Below, one piece after another: positions 1-12,225 of a stretch of 64,000 nucleotides of DNA (position 1 is the first letter of the stretch; each line of letters begins with the position of its first letter). Position numbers and translations under genes: made by a program. The stretch is from Biomphalaria glabrata. Its lineage: Eukaryota; Mollusca; Gastropoda; Planorbidae. The stretch covers positions 6,317,951-6,381,950 of the forward strand of contig NC_074726.1 in the NCBI RefSeq assembly GCF_947242115.1, in the 5' to 3' direction. The notes beneath the pieces were generated by a model. That model was given only the letters and a program-made list of their open reading frames with translations, was not told the origin of the DNA and ran no database searches.

Positions 1-313
1 GTCTTGTATCTCTTTTGTGATGGTAAAATCACAAAATCCTGACACAAAGGGTGATTCTTTATTTCGAGGATCTTGTTAGCTTTTTTATAGATGTTTGTCT
101 CAAACAACTGCCCAAATGGGGTTTGTTTTTTGCCAATGATTTTGCCAGCAGCATTTAGGATTCTATAAAGTTTATTTTTATTTTTAATGCTCAGATTGCC
201 ATACCAGGCAGTGATATTGAAACTTAAAATATTGCAGATGTGAGCTTGATAAAACATAGCCAAGGCCTTTTCGCTAACATTAAACGAGGACAGTTTTCTT
301 AGTAGATTCGCTG
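1..313 (-). mobile_element. LINE 3' fragment, Rex/CR1-like family
   Basis: Read on the minus strand this stretch matches, at high identity, the last part of the LINE open frame at 35.4-37.5 kb (about positions 37060-37372), covering the C-terminal part of the protein after the reverse transcriptase core. It runs off the left edge and stops near 313. It is a truncated copy of the same family in the opposite orientation. Confidence 0.85.
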
Positions 314-674
314 GAGTTTATAATAATACAGGTAGAAATCAATAGTCCTTAAGCTTATATCGGTAAACAGAGTTTTAGGCCATACCGTGTGATCTCAAAG
401 AAATACATAGGTAATTCCTTTAATGTACAAAGGAAGTAAATAAATAGGTTCTATGTGTTAAAGCGGTTTTAGTGTTCTCTTTTATTGCCCTTTTTCTGTT
501 GGTATTAAAGCGACTTAGTTGAATCAAATAGGCTTCTGCACTTCCCGATGAAATGCTGAAACTAGTTCATGTGCTGTTGGGTCGACAAAGTGTAAGTTTG
601 ACCTCGTTCTAACAATATTACATTCAATGTAACTTATAGTTCTATTTGTAAGTTTTGTTTAAATTTCTTTCTTA

Positions 675-800
675 GATCTGCAGTATTTTGAGTTTAAATA
701 TTACTGTCTGGTATGGCAATCTGAACAGTAAAGATAAAAATAAATTTCAGCGAATCCTAAATGGCGCTGTTAAGGTTATTGGCAAAAAAACAAACAAAAA
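675..800 (+). mobile_element. Short LINE remnant, same family as 35.4 kb element
   Basis: The segment reads like a diverged copy of positions 37135-37255 of the LINE at 35.4 kb: both share TGGTATGGCAAT followed by an A-rich stretch and GAATCCTAAATG. It breaks up in a poly-A run near 790-810. The remnant is short and its edges are approximate. Confidence 0.6.
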
Positions 801-851
801 AAAAAAAAACCAACAAAATAACAACCATTAAGATTATACGTAATCCATAAA

Positions 852-2383
852 GCTGTGAATTTCAACACATGAAGTGAGAATTGTTAATATGTCTCATACG
901 TTGGATTATATTCAATATATTTGGATTATTGTTTCACCATTGGTACGTTGTACAGTTTTGTAGATGCATTCAAGTATTGAAGAGTTCACCTTATGTGTGC
1001 CACACCGTGGCTACTAGCTATTGGTCTAAACTGCCCATAGGCTGTGACGTTCAAGACATGGAGTGAGAATTGTTAATATGTCTCATTGTTACAAATGAAA
1101 TGACGAGCCTCCATGTTACAAATGAAACAAAAAGACGAGCCTCCATGTTACAAATGAAATGAGGTTGCTTGTAAGAGTACCCCATGTTACAAATGAATGG
1201 GGATTGATTCTAAAAAAGCACCCCACTCAATATAACAAAATTGTGATCAATTAATTTACCTATTAGCGGGTATAGCTAAAAATATTCAATTAGAATTATA
1301 GCTAGATTCAGGTATTTAGATCAAAAGGTCAGTGATAAAAGTGTGCTGGCGCGTTCGTCCAGAGGTGTACTGGTCTCTTCTTGTACTGCCTAGGTTATTA
1401 AGTATAACCTCCAGGTATACAATTCAACTAATGTATGCAACAAAAGACTTTACAAAGTCGCAGGTAAACATATATACAAAGTTTTTTTAGTAAAATAAAT
1501 GTGTAAATAAATGGCCATCAACTCACAGGCCGACACAACAAAAAGTAAACAAAAGATACTCAAAAATAATATGGCACACAGCCCTAGTCATATGTTACAT
1601 TATCGTCACATTCTGGAGAATACACATTTACATGAGTAAAATAAAGGTCACGGGCCTCAGGTCAACACATGACCACTTTTGACCATTCTGGGGTTACAAG
1701 CTTCAGGCTGACACTAGCCACTTTTAGCCAAAAACACAAAACAAAAGGGTCATGATGTACTATAAGCTTCAGGGAAACCTATGAGCCTACAAGCTTCATA
1801 GAATCCCACCTATAGACATCCGTTCGGTAAAGCCCATCTGATGATTCAATACAGGTTGAATCCCTCAGAGACAAGGCTATAAAAATATGTCACGTTTGGG
1901 AGTACCCAAGGATGCAGAACATCAGGGTAAAAATATACTGCCTGGAAATCATTTGAGGCTATATCTATTAATAAATACATTATATAAAATACAATAATAC
2001 TAAAGATATACTTGGACCAAAGATCTCCAGAGCTGGGCACACTTCTCCGAGTACCCCATGACACACGACCACTAACAGAAAAAAAAAATACTATTCACAA
2101 CACAGGTCAAGTGGTCAAGCTGGTAACTCAGAAGCAAGTGGCAACTAAGCACAGTTTGCAAGGCCTTTTATAAACTACATAAGGGGAATCACTCCTGTCT
2201 TTACAAGTAATCAAAAACAGTTATTTCCCCATTGGATTATGTTCAATATATTTGGATTATAGTTTCACCATTGGTACGTTGTACAGTTTTGTAGATGCAT
2301 TCAAGTATTGAAGAGTTCACTTTATGTGTGCCACACTGTGGCTACTAGCTATTGGTCTAAACTGTCCATAGGCTGTGACGTTG
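852..2383. repeat. Dispersed repeat with a near-identical 150-bp direct copy 1.2 kb away
   Basis: Positions 899-1050 and 2233-2383 are near-identical direct copies (both contain ATTGGTCTAAACTG and GGCTGTGACGTT). A second short motif ending in GAGAATTGTTAATATGTCTC occurs at about 852-898 and again at 1041-1086, so the left copy is flanked by its own small duplication. A reverse-oriented partial copy lies at about 50216-50290. The 1.2 kb between the copies has no convincing gene. The unit could be terminal repeats of a small element or a plain segmental duplication; I cannot decide. Confidence 0.6.
1082..1200. repeat. Short tandem array of CATGTTACAAATGAA units
   Basis: The motif CCATGTTACAAATGAA recurs at least three times, separated by variants of ACGAGCCT, GTAAGAGTACC and similar spacers. 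It is a small imperfect minisatellite directly after the left copy of the dispersed repeat. Confidence 0.6.
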
Positions 2384-2504
2384 CAGGTCAGCGTTTAGGC
2401 CTTCTATAACGACTGGTCTCGGCCACACTCGCAAGTACGAAAGTAGTTCTTGTAATTGGAATAATCCGGTCTTTGGACTGTACATACTGCACATTAATGA
2501 TAAG

Positions 2505-3032
2505 CAGGGCCGGTCCTAACAATTGCGGGGGTCTATGCGAAACTGATTGCGCGGGGCCTAGTCTGGGTGGGAATAAGGATAATCAATGAAAATTAAGATT
2601 TTGTATAAAAAAAAAATTCGACTTTCCATTTTATTCATTCTTTACTAAATACAAAATTGCGATCAAATTAACTTTACTTTACTTACCTTGCAACCTAGGG
2701 CATATTTATATGCCAGTGACTATAAAAGTAAATAAGGTATTGGAACTTTCGGTTTAGGAGAAAACTCGTCCGATTATTACAGTTTATTACTTGAAAACTG
2801 ACGATTCCCTTTTTTTTTATCGCACGTAGGATTGGCTTTTTCCGTAATAAATGACACCCACAAATGACAATTTTGTCAAATTTTCAGGAGATTTTTATGA
2901 GTTTTCAGGAGATTTTAATAAATGCAGGACATTTCCAGGAATTTTCCGTATATATTTTGCAATTTAACAATTACACATAGAATTAGCGCGGGGCCTATGA
3001 AAGCGCGGCGGGGCCCACTGCGACCGGCCCTG
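2505..3032. mobile_element. hAT-type MITE (CAGGGCCGG ends), 528 bp
   Basis: The ends are inverted (CAGGGCCGGTC and GACCGGCCCTG). The flanks ATGATAAG (2497-2504) and ATGATACG (3033-3040) form an 8-bp target duplication with one mismatch, as expected for the hAT superfamily. No transposase is present, so it is non-autonomous. A second full copy lies in the opposite orientation at 27480-28005. Confidence 0.88.
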
Positions 3033-3493
3033 ATGATACGTTTACATATATTTATGTAAATAAATAGGTCATTTTATGATTAATAATCATTTTCACATTC
3101 ACAAAACATCAAAGAAAACATAAACATATTAAACAAAAAATGTTTATTTTCTCTAAGAGAAAATTATCATCCTTTGTTTATTGATTTTCTGGTTTCTAGG
3201 TTAGTGAAATCTCTAGCTTAAAATTGCCGTTATCACTTTCTATCTAAACATAACCTTGTGTTACTGAATTGTAACAAGCCCGATAAATGTATTTCCATTC
3301 CTACTAGCAATGTACCCGGACATTATCGATTTACTTCTCAAGCAAAGTTTAGCGTTGAAGAAATAGGCGAATATGACTGAATTAAGTCTGATATAAATAG
3401 AAAGGTAATGCTTTGTAAACATTTATCCCATTTCACAAGTGAATACAAATAGTCTTGATCATATTGATGCTTTTTATTAGTAAGTATTACGTG

Positions 3494-4096
3494 TTAGATG
3501 AACTGTCTTTTTTGGGGATATTTATGTGCTTTGCCTTTAGCTTTACAGTATATACAAATCCCAGTAATTATTGGAATAATGATCAAAGATCCAGCGATTG
3601 AGCCGACTATTATTGCAGACATCCGAAAGGTGTATTTTTCTGGCGACATGGTGGGATCGGAGCCGGGAGTCATGCAGTCGATGCCCTGAAAATCATCGCA
3701 GACCCGTCTGACCTGCTGGTGAGCTAGGCCATACGACAGAGGTGACTTACATGTGCCGAACGAATCCAATGCGTAATTTGGAGGGCAGCCGATCACGGCG
3801 TCGGATGTCGGAGAGCAGGCCTTCAAGATGGCCATCCCACTCCCCGCAGCAGGAAACGTGCAGGGATTACAGCAAGGGCAGGCGTGTTGCGTTGAGTTCA
3901 TGTGTGTGTTGTTCCCACACGGCTCACACACTCCAGTGTGCGGGGCGAAAAATTCACCAGCGCCACACTTACCAGACGCACAAGGATAGGAAGAGTGACA
4001 ATGAAGAACAGCACCATTGGCGTTATTCAAATGATCTAATGTTATTCCATAGAAAACAAAAAATATTACGCTGTAATACTTAGGCTTATCTCCCAT
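3494..4096 (-). CDS. Intronless TNF-receptor-like membrane protein without death domain
   Basis: The 200-residue product has an N-terminal hydrophobic signal (about residues 8-20). A cysteine-rich ectodomain follows (C33 to C141), with the CxxC-type spacing and a GC doublet near residue 104 typical of TNFR cysteine-rich repeats. A single membrane segment lies at about 160-183, then a basic tail of about 17 residues. No death domain or TRAF-binding region fits in the tail. The ectodomain aligns with the four-exon protein at 12.8-17.4 kb (SGxCxAGExF, CxPC, then a run ending in IGC), so the two are paralogs of the same length. This one has no introns, which suggests a retrocopy that kept an open frame. 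A decoy or co-receptor role is inference. AATAAA on the minus strand, about 20 bases past the stop, can serve as poly(A) signal. Confidence 0.75.
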   Translation of the reverse strand: MGDKPKYYSVIFFVFYGITLDHLNNANGAVLHCHSSYPCASGKCGAGEFFAPHTGVCEPCGNNTHMNSTQHACPCCNPCTFPAAGSGMAILKACSPTSDAVIGCPPNYALDSFGTCKSPLSYGLAHQQVRRVCDDFQGIDCMTPGSDPTMSPEKYTFRMSAIIVGSIAGSLIIIPIITGICIYCKAKGKAHKYPQKRQFI

Positions 4097-4439
4097 GTCT
4101 ACACTAATAGAACATTTTCATTATAGGTCTCTTATATATTTGAAATGTTGTATGGAAAATAAAGTTTCATGAAAGTATCCAATACAGTTAAAAAAACACG
4201 AAGGTAGCCTACTTTCTATCTGTCTACTGCGTTGAATCAGATGTGACGTGTTTTATAAGACGTGCGTGAAATAGTTCATCATATTCTGGGCACGTTTCAG
4301 GTTATCTGTAGTAGGAAAGAAGACACAAAAAAAAAAACACAACTATCATTAACTATCATTTTAATCAATGAAGAGAGAAAATATGTGAAAGAACAGAGTC
4401 GAGTTTAGCCGGAATGTGATTGTGTGACTGTGTGTGCAT

Positions 4440-4659
4440 CAGTGGCGTAGCTATGGTGGTGGGAGAATTTGAAAGAAAACATGGGTAACCATTTGAGGGG
4501 CGCCCCTAATGAATGTTCGAAATTTTATTTACATTAAATATTAAATATTACGCCATTATCTCATGTCATGATGTCGAATGTCAAAATGCAGGGATCCCTA
4601 AAGAGGTCAAGCCCCTCCCCGGGGATTCAAATCATGGCAAATTTCTATCTACGCCACTG
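4440..4659. mobile_element. hAT-type MITE (CAGTGGCGTAGCTA ends), 220 bp
   Basis: The inverted ends are CAGTGGCGTAGCTA and TCTACGCCACTG. The flanks GTGTGCAT (4432-4439) and GTGTGTAT (4660-4667) agree at 7 of 8 bases. The same family is at 63707-63912 and, degraded, at 23087-23282. The interior carries a conserved stretch with ATGATGTCGAAT. Confidence 0.88.
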
Positions 4660-5309
4660 GTGTGTATGTGAGTTTTTGAGGGCAGGGAGATTGAGTTAGT
4701 TTGTTTAGAAAACTAATTAATTTTCGATATTCTAAATAAACTAATATACATATATTTTTAACAAACTAATGATTGTACAAAAATAAAACGGAGACTAATA
4801 ACAGTATTCAAAGAATGATACTTTATTTCTTATTAAACTTTATTAACCTTTTATCTTATAAATTATTGACGTTTCTTACATTAAAAAAAAAAGAATAGTA
4901 AACCTCTTACATGTATTACCGTAGTCTCATAGGATTACGAGAGATGTCAATCAAACCTTACAAAACTCTAGCTACACTAGAAAAAAAAAGAGAGTAGATC
5001 TGTGTAAGCGTTTTAGCAGACGGAATAGGAAGTGTGCTTTTATATTTATCTCTATGTTTGGTAATTCTATTATAATTAACAACCTTTTAAAAGAAGTGTG
5101 TTGCAAGTTATTTTTAAAAAGTGTTTATAAATTTATAAACATATCTCTCCATTGTTCCGTATGTCAACTTTAGGCCTATCTGATTTTCAGTCCGTGAGTT
5201 TCTTCGATTTTCTTTCTCTATAACCACATGACTGTCTGTTTTCACACACAGGCTGTTATCTGTCTGCATCTTTTCTTTCCCAGTGATAGAGTTATCAATA
5301 CAAGCGCTA

Positions 5310-5600
5310 TAAAGACATCCTTAAGATCTCGTTCAAGGAGTGTGAAATCGAGATTCACGGCTGGGAAGCACTAGCTGTCGATCGCTCCTCATGGCGTGAA
5401 GCTGCATGTTGGAGTCATGAGATATGAAGCAAGAAGAGTGGTCAGCGTGAAAGAGCGCCGAACCAACAAAAAGCTAACAGAAGAAGCAGGCCTAGCTGAA
5501 ACTGATCAAACATACCCATGCCACGTTTGCGGCCGACTTTTTTAAAGAGAGGATTTAACTTTACAGTCATCTTCGAGAGTTCGAGTCCATATATGAGAAA
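5310..5600 (+). mobile_element. LINE C-terminal remnant with zinc-finger tail
   Basis: Translation shows WEALAVDRSSWRE in one frame and, after a frame change, YPCHVCGRLF. Such a segment (W..LA.DR..WR, then a C2H2 finger) closes the reverse transcriptase ORF of many animal LINEs. Stops and frame changes show it is dead. A better-kept relative lies on the minus strand at 14935-15390. Confidence 0.6.
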
Positions 5601-6830
5601 TGTGTTCATCTTCGATCACGAAGGAGTAACTATTATATGTATAGTAGAGTCACTATTGCGGAACAGTTTGCTGCTATTTTAAGTTTTAATTTTTTGTTCT
5701 CCGTAATGGTTAGACCTATGGAAAAACTAAAAGTACCTAGGCGTTGTCCATCCATTTTCCGATAAAAATAGACGTATTGTTTAGTTTTGCAACACGTATT
5801 TAAATTTTACATTTAAATCTACTGAGATATGGTCAGTCACAATTACGGAACAGGATTTTTTTAAGAAGTTACAATTGCGGAACACGGTAAAAATGTCGTA
5901 ACATTGCCTGTATAAAGTCTTGTATAATACTTGAACTCCTTATTCTTTACATTAATTTTTTTAAAATTAAAGCTAAAGACACATATTAATGTCACTTTTA
6001 TATTCTTAACCTCTTCTCTAATTGTAATTGACCTCACACTACCCTGACTTTCCTTACAAGGTTTTATTTTCCACTAAATTCTTTAATTCTTTTTTGCTAT
6101 ATTAATATTATATATACGATATTTATTGATATTATGATTTGTCTACTTTTTTTCTGGACGTCCGGTAATCATAAGTTCTATATTATATGTCATATTATTC
6201 TCTAAATGTTTTTAAATTTATGTATACTAATGCAAACTCATATTTAAATTCCGATAATCTAAATCACTATGTAAATATTAAGCTAAATGCGCAGGTCAAA
6301 TAAATAACATTTATAGTGTTCCACAATTGTCACTATCTTTAAAAAGATAAAAACTGGGTGAACACCTTCCGAAACTATTCAAACCAATCAATTAATTAGC
6401 TTACAGCTTAATTGTTCAAGAAAAAAGAAAAAAACAACAAAAAAACAACACGAGTTGTTGTTTTTAGGGGGAGATTATTTTTTCCCTTGGGGGGGGGGAT
6501 GATACCCGAGCTTACCGCTCCGGGTGACACCGACCTTAGTGACGCCACTGCGTCTATCTATTTTATCCAAATGTTAACTATAGAAAAAAAATGATCATGC
6601 CAGTAATTTATTTTTATGTAAAGTTGGTTTTAAACAAATAAATAAATAAGCTTTGACCAAAATGAATAGTCCAATTAAGTGCCCCTTTCCCAAAATAACG
6701 TCATTTGAAGTGACAAACTATCCTGGACCCACTGGACAATCTTACATTCAATTATTGAAGAGTTATTCAATCATATGTCCCTTAATTAGTTCTTAGTAAA
6801 TTAGTAGTTAACTAGTTCAAATATGCAGAT

Positions 6831-7232
<402 letters not shown>

Positions 7233-7900
7233 AAAAAATTTCAAAACATTTGAGAAAATTTAAAATTAAAAACACTAAAATTTAAGTCATCGCAATTACC
7301 TGATTAAATAAATGAAATATTAAAAAGTTAAATATGCTTTGATAAAGTCCCAGGCATCAAAGCTAAACTGAAATAAAACACCATCTTCATAACTGCTACG
7401 TCTGTGATGACATAATACACAAATAACAACGGGGTATTCCTAGACCTGTACAATACTGCACTACTTTGTTGTCTGCGGACTCGTAGTCAATGCCAAGATT
7501 CGCCTATCATTAAATTGTTCTGGAAAACCAGGAACATTGTCACAACTGGTTGTTCTTGAACTATCTGATCATGACGTTGGTATCAAGAACAGTTCATAGC
7601 GAACGAAAAGCAATGATGAATACAGTAAGATGTATATCTCTTTCTCTGCCCGTCTTTCTATATATCATCATATCAAGCTACAGAGTTTTGTTCCTCCTGA
7701 TTCTTTCTTTTTTTTTTTAGCTATGGTTGGTTTCAAAAAAGGAATAAAATGAGCTAAATATAGTCTGTTGGTACCCAATTGTGCATTTTTGTTCCCCTCT
7801 CCCCCAAATGACGTCACCTGATATCTGTTTAAAGATATAAAAGGGTTTAATTTTAAAATTTATAATTTATTGTAGATATTTTAGTTAGGTAAAAAATTCT

Positions 7901-8255
7901 GCGTTTTCTTGCATTTTTTACGGCTGAAAAGCATTCTCCTGACATCTACAGCTCATTACTTATTGTGATGATCGGGGCGAAGCCCCGACGCCAAAAGTGT
8001 TTTCTTGCATTTTTCACTGAAGAAAAGCATTCTTCTGACATCTACACCTCATTATTTATCAGTGGGGTTCAGGGCGAAGCCCTGACGCCAAAAGCGTTTT
8101 CTTGCATTTTTCACGGCTGAAACGCATTCTCCTGACATCTACAGCTCATTACTTATTAGTGGTGTTCGGGGCGAAGCCCCGACGCCAAAAGCGTTTTCGT
8201 GCATTTTTCACTGCAGTAACGCATTCTCCTGACCTCCAGCTCATTATTCATTCTA
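7901..8255. repeat. 97-bp tandem repeat carrying a GCGAAGC hairpin in each unit
   Basis: About 3.6 units of 97 bp. Each complete unit ends in a perfect palindrome around GGGGCGAAGCCCC, at 7972-7988, 8069-8085 and 8166-8182. The units share TTTTCTTGCATTTTT and CATTCTCCTGACATCTAC. The middle unit has AGGGCGAAGCCCT instead, so a base pair of the stem changed on both sides. The array has no coding potential that I can support. Confidence 0.85.
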
Positions 8256-8639
8256 TTATAAAGTGCCTTTTGAATAATGAGAAAAATATTCTAATATGAA
8301 TTTATAGTCCCTTAATACATTGCAAATACAACTGATTTGTTCTTTGAAAAGATTAGATACCCCACATATTTAGATTAAGGTTTTGAAGATCGCCGCCGAA
8401 AAAAAAATATTCGATTAATAATATTCAATGAAATTTAAGCATAAATTGTGAGTTATAGTCCTAAATTTATTTAACTAGAAAAATATGAGAGAGTAAAGGT
8501 TGGAAAAAGTCGACTAGGAAAAGATTATCTGGCTTTTGAACTAATCTCAGCCGTGACTGTTATATTGAAAAATTTCGTTTGAATTATAACGTTTCCAAAG
8601 CAAAGTCTTTCTTAAAATAGTTATGATAAATTCATGTCA

Positions 8640-9430
8640 AATTACACAAACTCTGTCTGGAAAGGGGAAGGGCGGTAAAATGAAAACGATTAATTCTCGC
8701 TCCTTTTTATAATTTCTGCTATTGATTGCATTTTGCATTAAAGAATAGGGGTTAGGCGACTCGATATAAGAATTTACTTTATAGCATATATAAGTTATAT
8801 TAGTGACAGATTTTTGTAATTTTGTAATTTCTTACTATAATACAAAAAGAAAAAGTATTGATTTGTCCGATGGGGGGAAGGGGATTGCATGTATCGCACT
8901 TCCACCTGTTCATATTATATAGATATTCGACTAATTTTGTTCACATACTATGATTTCTCCATAAAAGTAGGACCGCCCCCCCCCCACTCAAAGGGTTTAG
9001 ATGGGAAGGGCGGTGGAGGTATTCGCTCTTCCCCTTCCAATCGGCCAACAGGTGAACGAAATTATATGAAGACCGGTTAAAATACCAATAACAAGTTTTA
9101 ATCATATATATATATTTAACTGATTCTGTTAGCAAGCTGTGATTTCTACAAATAAATTGGACCGCCCCCCCCACTCGAAAGTTTATGGTGGGGGGGGGGC
9201 GGATTGATGCCATCGCCCCCTCCCGACCCTACCAAATCGGCCAAAATACTAGAAGGGGGGGGGCGAAATAATCTAAAAATAGGTTGAAATATAAATTATT
9301 AGTATATATTATTAACATAAGTAATAAATTCGCATACAAATTGTGTGAATTCTATACTATAATTCGTCCTCCCCCCCCCCCCCCCGAAGGGAGTCGTGGA
9401 GTGTAAAAGCTAGGTGGAAATGTTGTAGGT
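8640..9430. repeat. Degenerate C/G-tract tandem repeat
   Basis: Roughly 185-230 bp blocks recur. Each has a TTCTATACTATAATT- or ACTATGATTTCT-like lead, then ACCGCCCCCCCC, a G-rich counterpart such as GGGAAGGGCGG, and AATCGGCC. Opposed C and G runs could fold back. Homopolymer lengths are unreliable, and no gene is seen. Confidence 0.5.
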
Positions 9431-9479
9431 CCAGAAATGTATGTACGTAACGCAACAAAAGTGGACAGCTTTAAAAGGA

Positions 9480-10040
9480 ATGCCGGGAGTTAATTCGGCG
9501 CATGGAATAATCTTCCAGAATACTACAGTCAGGTAAAGAAGTTGGCATTTGGATTGATTTGACTATCTTTACATCAACATATTCATGCGAGCAAGCGTTC
9601 TCTTGCAGGAATAGAATTAAAAGTAAAGTAAGAAACCAACTAACAAATAAAAATTAAGAGTCGTGTTGGAAACTAAAAACAAGTAAGGTATGAGTCAAAT
9701 TTATCCAAACTTTCTAAAACCAAAGCCATCGCTCCAATTGAATTGGTTTTGCTCCATTGTTTGTTATTGAAGTTAGTGTTGTAAGCAAATTTTTAACTTC
9801 TTTATTTGTTACCGAAATAAAAAAAAAATAACTATCTAACAGTGACATATATCTAATTTGTTGTGAAAAACACTACTAATATATGAATTAAATTATATAT
9901 AGTTGTTGTATTTTTTTCATAAAAAAAATTGTGTGAGTACTATTTATTTTTGGTAAGGAAAAAATGTGGCTCTTTAAAAAAATGTTAATTTTGTTAATTA
10001 TAATATTGGCTCTTCCGACTCAAAAGGTTGCCGACCCCTG
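9480..10040 (+). pseudogene. Decayed hAT transposase 3' end and terminal repeat
   Basis: At 9562-9657 the frame reads TIFTSTYSCEQAFSCRNRIK and on to a stop, which is the hAT C-terminal dimerisation signature (SxxxCExxFSxxxxIKxxxRNxL). Upstream frames are broken by a stop. Downstream, after AT-rich 3' sequence, AAAAGGTTGCCGACCCCTG (ending at 10040) matches the CAGGGGTCGGCAACC inverted-repeat type common in hAT/Charlie-like transposons. The 5' part of the element is missing or lost in the C-tract repeats. Confidence 0.72.
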
Positions 10041-11255
10041 GTCTTGTGGAGCAACTAGGACCAAGATTAAAATGATATTATAACCTGATTCGTTTTACTT
10101 TTTTTTTTTATCATGACGTCTTTATTGGAATGAATTAGGGCCCAATAATGCCCACATTTATTCACTCTGTGGGCCATTTTAATTTCCGATACTCGTGTCA
10201 CGGGCAACATCAACGAAAAGATACAAGCAAAATATAAAAAAAAAAAATCAACTTTTTTTTTTAAAACAAAAGTTTAAAGGGGAAGAATTAAGTTTTGAAT
10301 GGCGATTTCCAGCTATATCCTTTACTTGCATTGTAATTGTCATGAGAAAGGCTAACAGTTTCAGCTGCATTCTTCTTTTCAGGACTCATTTCTTCCACCA
10401 CTGCACTGGCTTATTTCTCTCTTAAAATAAGAGCAACTTTGTAGCTAACATTACCATCATTTTAGACAAGTTCCATAACCGCATAATCTCCAAGCATAGG
10501 TTCACATATTGTCTTTTGTTTTTCCATTTCAGTTTTCCTTATATTATAAGACAGTGGTACGACGATGTCAATGATGGTAGCTCGGTTTTTCTTATTTGTC
10601 ATCGGGGCGATTAAAATCTACCGCTTTGTCAGTCAAAATTGACCTATCCTAGTATGATAAGTAGACTATATAATCGGAAATGTTTCTTCGCACTAAAATA
10701 ATGCAATAATAATAATAAACTTGTCTATAAAGATAAAATGATGCCGGGACTGTACAATCTCTCATAGATAACGATTTCTCACTGTAGGCCTAAGAAATGG
10801 CGCAACAAAAAACAGATGAAATTAGTTCCCGTGTTTACGGATAAAAAAGGAAGAAGAAAGGGATATATGGTTAGTGATAGGGCCTCTCTAGCTGTGCACA
10901 CTGTCACTAACGTTTCTCTCCCAAATATCTATATTTTTATGTTACATGCACCTATAATGGTTTCAGAAATAAACTTAAGCTACTACTGCATTTATCGTTT
11001 AGCATTGCTTTCTTGTAATTCCCGATAAGCTAATTTTAGAATTAGGAATTGCCGTTTCAAACCGAAAGGAATTTCCATTCTTTAGAGTATTGTGAAACAA
11101 CACAACAATGGATGGGCGTCTACAACTACCTTATATAATGGATACTCTAAAATATTTCTTAAAATGCTTAAGACTGACTTTGTTTAGGTATGTTACTAAA
11201 TATCAACTAAAAGTTATTTAAACCAAATGATTTAGATCTAGACTCTAGTAACCAG
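10041..11255. other. No recognisable gene
   Basis: AT-rich sequence. Short open frames (for example 10195-10425 and 10816-11028) lack any recognisable domain or flanking splice support. A poly-A/T stretch near 10235-10265 resembles sequence at 39140-39190, so part is repeat-derived. Confidence 0.5.
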
Positions 11256-11261
11256 GGGTTA

Positions 11262-11466
11262 GAATTTTTTTTTTTTTTTTTTTTTTTTTGTTTGTAAAAT
11301 TGTTTACATAATTCGGATGTTCCTTCAGAGTTGAAGATAGTTTACTTCCTAGTCCAAACCTCCCGCAGGACGACGGGGGATGGGAGCGGGCAGGGTTTGA
11401 ACCCTCGACCGTCGATAAATCCGAACGACAGTCCAGCGAGCAAACCGCACGACCAGGCAGCCATCC
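11262..11466 (-). mobile_element. tRNA-derived SINE
   Basis: On the minus strand it begins GGATGGCTGCCTGGTCGTGC (A-box region). It then has GGTCGAGGGTTCAAACCCTG, a good tRNA B box, and ends in a long A run (T run at 11263-11290). The promoter boxes and tail mark it as a Pol III SINE. Confidence 0.75.
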
Positions 11467-11694
11467 CGACCAGGCAGCCATCCAGGCAGAATGAGACCTG
11501 CATGTAGGCTTACTACCCTAGGTCTTTTTTTATTTATTTTTTTTATTTAATGATGAATTGGAGGCAATATTTGACATCTATTGAATGGAACATTTACTGA
11601 CTAAGCAAAGTAGGCTAGACACTAATCTAATACATTCTTGGGCAGGTTCACTACTCACTATGTTATACAAATTAAAAAAAAAAAAAAAGCTTTT

Positions 11695-11890
11695 AGCGCT
11701 ACTTTCATGCTTATAGCATGCTCAGAGTGATATGTTTCAATCTCATTTGTGGACCAGTCGGAGTATCTTAACAAGGTTTTCCGTGCTGCCTCTAGACGCT
11801 CAGTAAATACAACTCTGCTCGAGTCGGGTGTCGAACCTCGAGCCCTTCATAAGTAGCCAAGCCAAGCCAAGTTCAAAGTAGCCTTTCACG
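11695..11890 (-). mobile_element. Second SINE family, 3' part
   Basis: It contains TTTAGCGCTACTTTCATGCTTA and the CGAGCCCTTCATAAGTAGCCAA region, which match the reverse complement of the tRNA-headed SINE at 26383-26608. Related tails occur at 12140-12225 and 16050-16130. Confidence 0.55.
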
Positions 11891-12070
11891 CTTCCCCCTC
11901 TACAAAGAAGACAAAACTGATCTGCAGGGCCTCGTCTGTAGCTTTTCAAGACCATGTACAGACGTCGGCCTCTCTATAAATAATAAAACAAGAAAAACAA
12001 AACACAAAATACTTTAAAACAAAAAACAACAAAGCTTATATTATGTGTCATTGTACCAATTAGTTTGGAT

Positions 12071-12225
12071 CAGCCATGTAATTAAATTTGTAATAGACCT
12101 AGGCTACACTAACAATAATAAATCTGTGCGATCACAAATATTTTTACCAGTTGTTTTTGTTTAGCGCAATTTTATGCTTTTAGCTTTCTCAGTGCGTTAT
12201 GGTCCTATCACTTGTCTGGACTAGT
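12071..12225. repeat. Dispersed 150-bp repeat, copy 1 (copy 2 at 15979-16130)
   Basis: Both copies run from CATGTAATTAAATTTG through TTGTTTTTGTTTAGCGC to CCTATCACTTGTC. They share a tail with the SINE family at 26.4 kb. The second copy is in the same orientation within intron 3 of the TNFR-like gene. Confidence 0.65.
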
